Below, piece by piece: positions 14,647 to 20,142 of a stretch of DNA of 20,142 nt (position 1 is the first letter of the stretch; every line of letters begins with the position of its first letter). The notes under the pieces are model-generated. The model saw only the letters and a program-made list of their open reading frames with translations. It was not told where the DNA came from and made no database searches. Both the position numbers and the translations under genes were made by a program. The stretch lies in contig CAZYQK010000053.1 of the NCBI GenBank assembly GCA_964650245.1, positions 1-20,142 of the forward strand. Direction: 5' to 3'. This DNA comes from WS-2 sp964650245. Its GTDB lineage: Bacteria; Eisenbacteria; RBG-16-71-46.

Positions 14647-15750
14647 GTGCCTGACCTCGTCGTCCGTTACCGTTCCCATCCCGTTGGCTCGCGCATCCGC
14701 ATCGAGCCCGGTGGACTCGAGCGACTCGGCGAGTTTGCGCGCGCCGTGACGCGCGCGCGCCGGGTCGCCCTGGTGAGCGACCGCACGGTCGCGGCCCGCT
14801 TCGGAAAGCGCGCGCGCCTGGCACTGCGGCGCGCAGGTGTCGAGGCCACGCTGATCGTGATTCCCCCCGGTGAGCGCACCAAGCGTCCCGAGCAGTTGGC
14901 CCGCCTGTGGGAACGATTCGCCGCGCTCGGCCTGGAGCGAGGGGATGCGGTGGTGGCGCTGGGGGGCGGCGTGGTCGGCGATCTGGCCGGGTTCGCCGCC
15001 GCCACCTGGCTGCGGGGCGTGGACTGGATTGGGGTTCCGACCACCCTGCTCGCCCAGGTGGACAGCAGCGTCGGCGGCAAGACCGCGGTCGATCTGCCCG
15101 CGGGCAAGAACCTGGTGGGGGCGTTCCACCAGCCGGCCGGCGTACTGGTGGACCCGCTCACCCTCGTGAGCCTGCCGCCGCGACAGCGTCGCGCCGGACT
15201 GGCCGAGGTCGTCAAGACCGGCATGGCGGTGGACGCCGCGCTCTTCGCCTGGACCCATCGCCACCTCGCGCCACTCGTGGCGGGCGAGCCTCGTGCGCTC
15301 GCGGGAGCGGTCGAGCGCGCCATCCGCGCCAAGGCCAGGATCGTGCGCCGTGACGAGCGCGAGCGCGAGGGCGGCGGACGCACCGCGCTCAACTACGGCC
15401 ACACGCTGGCGCACGCGCTGGAAGCCGCGCACGGGTATCGGGGGCTGTTGCACGGGGAGGCGGTCGCGATCGGTATGCGGGTCGCGGCGGAGCTCTCGGT
15501 GCGCGCCGCCGGGCTCGACCCCGCGGCGCGCGAGCGGCAGGACGCGATGCTCGATGCGCTCGGGTTGCCGCGGCGCATGCCGCCGACGCCGATTCCCCGT
15601 CTGCTAGACGCGATGCGGCAGGACAAGAAGCGAAACGCGCGCGGCGTGCGCTGGGTATTGACGCCCCGTGTGGGCCATGCTAGCGTGCCGCGCTTGATAT
15701 CTGGCCGCCTCGTGCAGGCGGTCCTGCTCGAAGCCGGCGCCCGGGCGTGA
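14647..15750 (+). CDS. aroB: 3-dehydroquinate synthase
   Basis: Second step of the shikimate pathway: cyclises DAHP to 3-dehydroquinate using NAD and a divalent metal. The NAD-binding and active-site block is clear (GGGVVGDLAGFAA at 106-118 and VPTTLLAQVDSSVGGKT at 130-146). The metal ligands E187 (LAEVVKTG), H252 (NYGHTLAHALE) and H269 (LLHGEAVAIGM) are all present. The GTG at 14647 gives 367 residues, normal for AroB; no ribosome binding site is seen, but a TATAGT hexamer ends six bases upstream. Its stop (GTGA) overlaps a possible GTG start of aroQ. A dehydroquinate-using enzyme directly downstream fits the pathway order. Confidence 0.96.
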   Translation: MPDLVVRYRSHPVGSRIRIEPGGLERLGEFARAVTRARRVALVSDRTVAARFGKRARLALRRAGVEATLIVIPPGERTKRPEQLARLWERFAALGLERGDAVVALGGGVVGDLAGFAAATWLRGVDWIGVPTTLLAQVDSSVGGKTAVDLPAGKNLVGAFHQPAGVLVDPLTLVSLPPRQRRAGLAEVVKTGMAVDAALFAWTHRHLAPLVAGEPRALAGAVERAIRAKARIVRRDEREREGGGRTALNYGHTLAHALEAAHGYRGLLHGEAVAIGMRVAAELSVRAAGLDPAARERQDAMLDALGLPRRMPPTPIPRLLDAMRQDKKRNARGVRWVLTPRVGHASVPRLISGRLVQAVLLEAGARA

Positions 15751-15776
15751 ACGGGCACGGCGACCAGCGAGGCTCG

Positions 15777-16226
15777 ATGGCCCGCATCCTCGTCCTGCAC
15801 GGTCCCAATCTCGACGCGCTGGGGACCCGCGAGCCGGAAGCATACGGCCACACCACGCTCGAGAGCATCGACCGCGGTCTCCACCGTCTCGCCGCTGAGC
15901 TGGGCTGCGAGGTGCTATGTCGCCAGACCAACCATGAGGGCGTGCTGATCGACGCGCTCCACGGCGCGCGCGCTGAGGCCGACGGCGTCCTGCTCAATCC
16001 CGGAGGGCTCACCCACACCAGCGTCGCGTTGCGCGACGCGGTGGCGGCGGCCGGTCTTCCGGTGGTCGAGGTGCACGTGTCGAATCCCCAGTCGAGAGAA
16101 ACCTTCCGCCACACCTCCACGGTGTCGGCCGTGGCTCTGGGCGTGATCCAGGGCTTCGGCGCCGACAGCTACCGCCTCGGGCTTCGGGCGCTGGTGGGGT
16201 ACCTGAACCGTGGCGACCAGACGTAA
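15777..16226 (+). CDS. aroQ: Type II 3-dehydroquinate dehydratase
   Basis: Third shikimate step: removes water from 3-dehydroquinate, the product of the upstream gene. Type II hallmarks: GPNLDALGTREPEAYG (9-24) with R18 and the catalytic base Y23, N74 in LNPGGLTH, and the catalytic acid H100 in VEVHVSN. It is 149 residues long, a normal size. The common NGPNLN is HGPNLD here, a mild change outside the catalytic residues. The ATG at 15777 matches where the family begins; a GTG at 15747 that overlaps the aroB stop would add ten residues and cannot be excluded. Its end overlaps a GTG that may start accB. Confidence 0.95.
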   Translation: MARILVLHGPNLDALGTREPEAYGHTTLESIDRGLHRLAAELGCEVLCRQTNHEGVLIDALHGARAEADGVLLNPGGLTHTSVALRDAVAAAGLPVVEVHVSNPQSRETFRHTSTVSAVALGVIQGFGADSYRLGLRALVGYLNRGDQT

Positions 16227-16788
16227 GCGGGCGCGGCGCCCGGACCGCTCCGGCAAAGCGGTCAAGTCCCGGGGCGCGGCAGACGATAACGCCGGAAGCG
16301 CGATGCTGGGCGGCATCGATCTCGCCGAGCTACGGCGTCTCATCCGCCTGGTGCAGCGCACCGGCATCGGTGAGCTCGAGGTCACCTCCGGCGGGCGGGC
16401 GGTTCGGATCTCCGCCCACGCCGGGTCTCCGGTATCCGTGGCGCTCCCCGCCGCGGGCCCGGTCGGGCAGTCCCCGGCTCCGATGACGGCAGGGGCGGAG
16501 ACTGCCCCGGGCGCGAACGCCCCGGGGGCTCCCGCCAGGAGCGAGCGGCTCGTCGCGATCACGTCCCCGATGGTCGGGACGTTCTACCGGGCGCCCGCGC
16601 CGGACGCGGATCCGTACGTCGAAGTGGGTACCATGGTCGAGGTGGGGCAGACGGTCTGCATCATCGAGGCCATGAAACTCATGAACGAAATCGAATCCGA
16701 GGCGCGCGGGCGGGTGGTCGAGATCCTGGTGGAGAACGCCCAACCGGTGGAGTTCGGTCAGAAGCTGTTCCTGGTCGATCCGGCCTGA
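16210..16788 (+). CDS. accB: Biotin carboxyl carrier protein of acetyl-CoA carboxylase
   Basis: Carries biotin between biotin carboxylase (AccC, two genes downstream) and carboxyltransferase (AccA/AccD, not in the window) to make malonyl-CoA. The biotinyl domain occupies about 112-192; the biotin is attached to K156 in the motif EAMKLMNE. An Ala/Pro-rich linker (about 70-112) is typical. The start is uncertain. The GTG at 16210 overlaps aroQ by 17 bases and adds a basic 31-residue leader. The ATG at 16303 (MLGGIDLAELRRLIRLV), with GGAAG close upstream, matches where AccB proteins usually begin and would give 161 residues. Confidence 0.93.
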   Translation: MATRRKRARRPDRSGKAVKSRGAADDNAGSAMLGGIDLAELRRLIRLVQRTGIGELEVTSGGRAVRISAHAGSPVSVALPAAGPVGQSPAPMTAGAETAPGANAPGAPARSERLVAITSPMVGTFYRAPAPDADPYVEVGTMVEVGQTVCIIEAMKLMNEIESEARGRVVEILVENAQPVEFGQKLFLVDPA

Positions 16789-16821
16789 TCGGGACGAGAC
16801 GCTCGGTACAGGGAGACCGGC

Positions 16822-18024
16822 ATGAATATCCGCAGCGTGCTCGAAAAGATGATCGCCGCCCGGGCCAGCGATCTCCACCTCAAGACCGGCACGCCGCCGG
16901 TGGTGCGGGTGGATGGCGTGCTCTACACGCTCGACGAGCCCGCGCCCGGCGCAGCGGAGCTGCGCGAGGTCTGCAACCAGCTCCTGAACGAGGAGCAGCG
17001 CCACTATTTCAGCACCCACAACGAGATCGACTTCGCCTTCGGGGTCGCGGGCCTGGCGCGTTTCCGCGCCAACATCTTCATGCAGCGAGGCACGCCGGCG
17101 CTGGCGCTGCGCCACGTCCCGGTCGAGGTGCCGACGCTCGAGGACCTGAACCTGCCGGCCGTGGTGCGCGAGCTGACCTTCATCCCGCGCGGGCTGGTCC
17201 TGGTCACCGGGCGCACCGGTTCGGGCAAGTCCACGACGCTGGCGGCGATGATCGACTCCATCAACAAGGTCACCAACCGCAACATCATCACCGTCGAGGA
17301 CCCGATCGAGTTCCTCCACCGTGACCACCTGTCGTTCATTCATCAGCGCGAGGTGGGCCTCGATACCGAAACGTTCCACGCCGGTCTCAAGTACGTCCTG
17401 CGCCAGGACCCCGACATCATCCTGGTGGGCGAGATCCGCGATCTCGAAACCATGAGCACGACGCTGATGGCCGCGGACACCGGCCATCTCGTTCTTTCCA
17501 CGCTCCACACCACCGACGTGGTGCAAACCCTGCAGCGCATCATCTCGTTCTACCCGCCGCATCAGCACGACGAGGTGCGGCTCTCGATCTCGTCGAACCT
17601 CAAGGCCGTGATCTCGCAGCGCCTGATCCCGCGCGCCGACGGCGCGGGCCGGGTGCCCGCGGTCGAAGTCCTGGTCAGCACGCCCACCATGCGGGAGTAC
17701 ATCCTGAATCCCTCCAAGACGCCGCTGATCAACGCGGTGGTGGCCGAAGGCGTCACCCAGTACGGCATGCAGACCTTCGACCAGTCGGTGCTGCAGCTGC
17801 TGCGCGAGGGCCTGATCACCGAAGAGGAGGCGCTCAAGAACTGCTCGAATCCCAACGAGCTGTCGCTCAAGCTCAAGGGCATCGCGGCCACCTCCGACCG
17901 CATGTGGCAGCCGGTGGACGCGGCGACCGGCGGGTCGGACGCGGGGCCGGGCGGGCGCCTGCTGGCGGGTCAGTCGACTGCTCCCCCCTCGGGTCCGGGC
18001 TCACGCCCGGGCTGGATGAGCTGA
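16822..18024 (+). CDS. pilT: PilT-type twitching-motility / pilus-retraction ATPase
   Basis: Hexameric cytoplasmic ATPase that powers type IV pilus retraction. Motifs in order: RASDLHLKTG near the N-terminus (14-23), Walker A GRTGSGKST (130-138), Asp box ITVEDPIEF, Walker B DIILVGEIRD and His box TGHLVLSTLHT. The His-box form and the overall length favour PilT over PilB or PilU, although PilU cannot be excluded by eye. It has 400 residues; the last 40 or so are a Gly/Pro/Ser-rich tail beyond the usual end. The ATG at 16822 follows AGGGAGA. Its position between accB and accC is unusual, and no other pilus gene is in the window. Confidence 0.93.
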   Translation: MNIRSVLEKMIAARASDLHLKTGTPPVVRVDGVLYTLDEPAPGAAELREVCNQLLNEEQRHYFSTHNEIDFAFGVAGLARFRANIFMQRGTPALALRHVPVEVPTLEDLNLPAVVRELTFIPRGLVLVTGRTGSGKSTTLAAMIDSINKVTNRNIITVEDPIEFLHRDHLSFIHQREVGLDTETFHAGLKYVLRQDPDIILVGEIRDLETMSTTLMAADTGHLVLSTLHTTDVVQTLQRIISFYPPHQHDEVRLSISSNLKAVISQRLIPRADGAGRVPAVEVLVSTPTMREYILNPSKTPLINAVVAEGVTQYGMQTFDQSVLQLLREGLITEEEALKNCSNPNELSLKLKGIAATSDRMWQPVDAATGGSDAGPGGRLLAGQSTAPPSGPGSRPGWMS

Positions 18025-18034
18025 CCGGAGGCCA

Positions 18035-19402
18035 ATGTTTCGCAAGGTCCTGATCGCGAATCGCGGCGAGATCGCGCTGCGCGTGATCCGGGCCTGCCGG
18101 GAGCTCAAGATCGCGACCGTCGCCGTCTTCAGCCAGGCGGACCGCGACAGCCTGCACGTGCGGCTGGCCGATGAATCGGTGTGCATCGGCCCGCCGCCGC
18201 CCGCCCAGTCCTACAACTACATCGCGCGCCTGATCTCGGCTGCCGAGGTCACGGGCGCGGATGCCGTCCACCCGGGCTACGGATTCCTCGCCGAGAACGC
18301 GCACTTCGCGGAGGTGTGCGCGTCGTGCGGCTTCACCTTCATTGGTCCGACCCCGGAGATGATCCGCAAGATGGGCGACAAGGCCACGGCGCGTCGCACC
18401 ATGGCGGCGGCCGGACTGCCGGTGGTGCCAGGCAGCGAGGATGTGGTGCCCGACGTGGACCAGGCCCAGTCGCTGGCCCGAACGATCGGCTACCCGGTGA
18501 TCATCAAGGCGGCGGCCGGCGGCGGCGGGCGCGGCATGCGGGTCGCGTTGGACGAGAAGCAACTGCGCGCCGGCTTCGGGATCGCGCGGGCGGAGGCCGG
18601 AGCGGCGTTCGGCAGCGAGGCGCTGTATCTGGAGAAGTACATCGTCCGTCCCCGCCACGTCGAGTTCCAATTGTTCGGTGACGCGCACGGCAACCTGATC
18701 CATCTCGGCGAGCGCGAGTGCAGCGTGCAGCGCAACCACCAGAAGCTGATCGAGGAGGCGCCGAGCCCGTTTCTCACCGAGGACAGGCGCCGCGCGGTCG
18801 GGGCGCTCGCCGCAAAGGGGGCGGCCTCGATCGGCTACCTGAACGCCGGGACCATGGAGTTCCTGTTCGATCAGGACGGGTCCTTCTACTTCATGGAGAT
18901 GAACACGCGTATCCAGGTCGAGCACCCGGTCACCGAGGAGGTCACCGGGATCGATCTCGTCAAGGAGCAGATCCGGGTGGCGGCGGGCGAGCCCCTGTCG
19001 CTCACCCAGGACGAGGTGGAGTGGCAGGGCCACGCGGTGGAATGCCGCATCAACGCCGAGGACCACGAGCACGGCTTCCGCCCCAGCCCCGGCACCATCA
19101 CATACTGGTACAAGCCCGGCGGGCCGGGAATCCGGGTCGACAGCCACGTCTATGCGGGCTACACGGTCCCGCCGTACTACGACTCGATGATCGGCAAGCT
19201 CATCGCCTACGGCAAGGATCGCCCCGAGGCGCTGCGGCGGATGGAAATCGCGCTCGAGGAGATGATCGTCGAGGGCGTGAAGACCACGGTCCCATTCCAT
19301 CTGCTCGCGATCCGGCACCCCCGGTTCCAGCAGGGCGACCTCGACACCCGCTTCGTCGAGATGCTGCTCGGCGGCAGCCCGGTGGCCGCTCCCGCGCACT
19401 GA
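18035..19402 (+). CDS. accC: Biotin carboxylase of acetyl-CoA carboxylase
   Basis: ATP-dependent carboxylation of biotin on AccB. The 455 residues show the complete ATP-grasp enzyme: N-terminal VLIANRGEIALRVIRAC, K116, K158, the glycine-rich loop GGGGRG (162-167) and the metal and active-site block MEMNTRIQVEHPVTE with E288, N290 and R292, close to E. coli numbering. The length and lack of a fused biotinyl domain fit AccC rather than pyruvate or propionyl-CoA carboxylase, and the accB gene nearby agrees. GGAGG lies three bases before the ATG at 18035, a short spacing. The comB-like gene follows after eight bases. Confidence 0.97.
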   Translation: MFRKVLIANRGEIALRVIRACRELKIATVAVFSQADRDSLHVRLADESVCIGPPPPAQSYNYIARLISAAEVTGADAVHPGYGFLAENAHFAEVCASCGFTFIGPTPEMIRKMGDKATARRTMAAAGLPVVPGSEDVVPDVDQAQSLARTIGYPVIIKAAAGGGGRGMRVALDEKQLRAGFGIARAEAGAAFGSEALYLEKYIVRPRHVEFQLFGDAHGNLIHLGERECSVQRNHQKLIEEAPSPFLTEDRRRAVGALAAKGAASIGYLNAGTMEFLFDQDGSFYFMEMNTRIQVEHPVTEEVTGIDLVKEQIRVAAGEPLSLTQDEVEWQGHAVECRINAEDHEHGFRPSPGTITYWYKPGGPGIRVDSHVYAGYTVPPYYDSMIGKLIAYGKDRPEALRRMEIALEEMIVEGVKTTVPFHLLAIRHPRFQQGDLDTRFVEMLLGGSPVAAPAH

Positions 19403-19410
19403 TCGGCGCC

Positions 19411-20127
19411 GTGCGCGTCCGGGTCGACCTGGTACCCGACCTCGAGCCGGACCCGGACGCGATGCCGCGCGGCTGGCCGCGCGACGCCAGGTCGATCACC
19501 GCCGTGGTGATCGATGTGCTGCGGGCGACGACCACGCTCAGCCTGGCGCTGGCGAACGGCGCGCAACGCGTGATCCCGGTGGCGAGCCCGGCGGAGGCAT
19601 TCGCCGTGAAGGCGGGCGATGCGCAGACCCTGCTGTGCGGCGAGCGGGCGGGCCTGCGCATTCCCGGCTTCGATCTCGGCAACTCGCCGGATGAATACGA
19701 TGCGGCCACCGTCGCGGGGCGGGCGCTGGTGTTCGCCTCCACCAACGGCTCGCGCGCTCTGCTCGCATGTGCTCGCTGCGGCCGCCGGCTGCTGGGTGCG
19801 TTCGTGAACGCATCGGCCGTGGTGCGCTCGCTCGCGGGCGCGCGGTTCGTGACGCTGGTGTGCGCGGGTCGGGAAGGTCGCTTCGCGCTGGAGGACGCCG
19901 CCTGCGCGGGCTTCATCGCCGCCGCGCTGGCGCGGGACGGGGCCCGGGTCGAAGGCGGAGCGGCGCGATTGGCACTCGCCCTCGCGCCGCGCGGTGCGGC
20001 CGAGGTGCGCGCCCTGGTGCAGGGCGCCTCGCACGGGCGGTATCTGAGGGCGCTCGGCCCGGAGTACGCGCGCGACGTCGAGCGTTGCGGCGCCCTCGAT
20101 CTGCTGGACCGCGCCTTCGAAGCGTGA
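19411..20127 (+). CDS. comB: 2-phosphosulfolactate phosphatase family protein (ComB-like)
   Basis: Related to ComB, which removes phosphate from 2-phosphosulfolactate in coenzyme M synthesis of methanogens; many bacteria have homologues whose substrate is less certain. Family motifs: VVIDVLRATTT (32-42, with D35 and R38), LCGERAGLRIPGFDLGNSP (75-93) and STNGSRAL (110-117). Its 238 residues are a normal length. The GTG at 19411 is the only start that gives the standard N-terminus. It is the last gene of a compact run with accC. The phosphosulfolactate synthase partner (ComA) is not in the window, so the in vivo reaction is inferred from family only. Confidence 0.88.
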   Translation: MRVRVDLVPDLEPDPDAMPRGWPRDARSITAVVIDVLRATTTLSLALANGAQRVIPVASPAEAFAVKAGDAQTLLCGERAGLRIPGFDLGNSPDEYDAATVAGRALVFASTNGSRALLACARCGRRLLGAFVNASAVVRSLAGARFVTLVCAGREGRFALEDAACAGFIAAALARDGARVEGGAARLALALAPRGAAEVRALVQGASHGRYLRALGPEYARDVERCGALDLLDRAFEA

Positions 20128-20142
20128 GCCGGCGCGGGGCGC

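Noticed and set aside
12775..15453. Open frame of almost 900 codons on the minus strand opposite anti-sigma, HtrA-like and aroB genes
   Set aside because: Same composition artefact; the plus-strand genes carry complete conserved motifs and this frame has none.
15681..15696. TAGCGT followed by TTG seven bases later near the end of aroB, resembling the leaderless pattern
   Set aside because: The TTG is in the aroB frame and would give only the last 18 residues. It could at most be an internal promoter for aroQ, with no further support.

Overview
The window is about 20 kb of dense, uniformly GC-rich bacterial chromosome carrying housekeeping genes. It has no IS elements, CRISPR arrays, tRNA or rRNA that I can see. 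Eighteen protein genes are supported: seventeen on the plus strand and one on the minus strand. A PilT-type retraction ATPase, an ECF sigma/anti-sigma pair with a membrane-spanning anti-sigma factor, and exported TPR and HtrA-like proteins suggest a two-membraned bacterium. The gene order and high GC would fit a little-studied lineage such as Candidatus Eisenbacteria or relatives, but that is a guess, not something the sequence proves.

Region 1 (about 196-8431, plus strand): ndk, then the classical lipid-synthesis cluster of a DUF177 (YceD-like) protein, rpmF, plsX, fabH, fabD, fabG, acpP, fabF and rnc. Many neighbours overlap by a few bases (plsX/fabH, fabH/fabD, fabD/fabG), which points to translational coupling. 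Together they start phospholipid synthesis (PlsX) and run malonyl loading, initiation, elongation and first reduction of type II fatty acid synthesis (FabD, FabH, FabF, FabG, ACP). RNase III has an unusually long, charged C-terminal tail and no normal start codon downstream of fabF.

Region 2 (8432-8838): a 407-base gap between the convergent rnc and sigma-54 regulator genes. On the minus strand it holds two hairpins followed by T-runs. Between them lies a sigma-54-like -24/-12 element, so the gap may encode a small structured RNA of about 125 nt. This is the least explained part of the window.

Region 3 (8839-14598): a minus-strand NtrC-family response regulator is divergent from an exported TPR protein. 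An ECF sigma factor, a zinc-finger anti-sigma factor with one membrane segment, and an exported trypsin/PDZ protein follow. That last protein is HtrA-like but appears to have lost the His and Asp of the catalytic triad, so it may be a non-proteolytic sensor in the sigma module.

Region 4 (14647-20127, plus strand): aroB, aroQ, accB, pilT, accC and a comB-like gene, closely packed. It couples two shikimate steps with the biotin carboxyl carrier and biotin carboxylase of acetyl-CoA carboxylase, which supply the malonyl-CoA used by region 1. A pilus retraction ATPase sits between accB and accC. Three genes in regions 3 and 4 have -10-like hexamers 6 or 7 bases before the start codon, suggesting leaderless transcripts.
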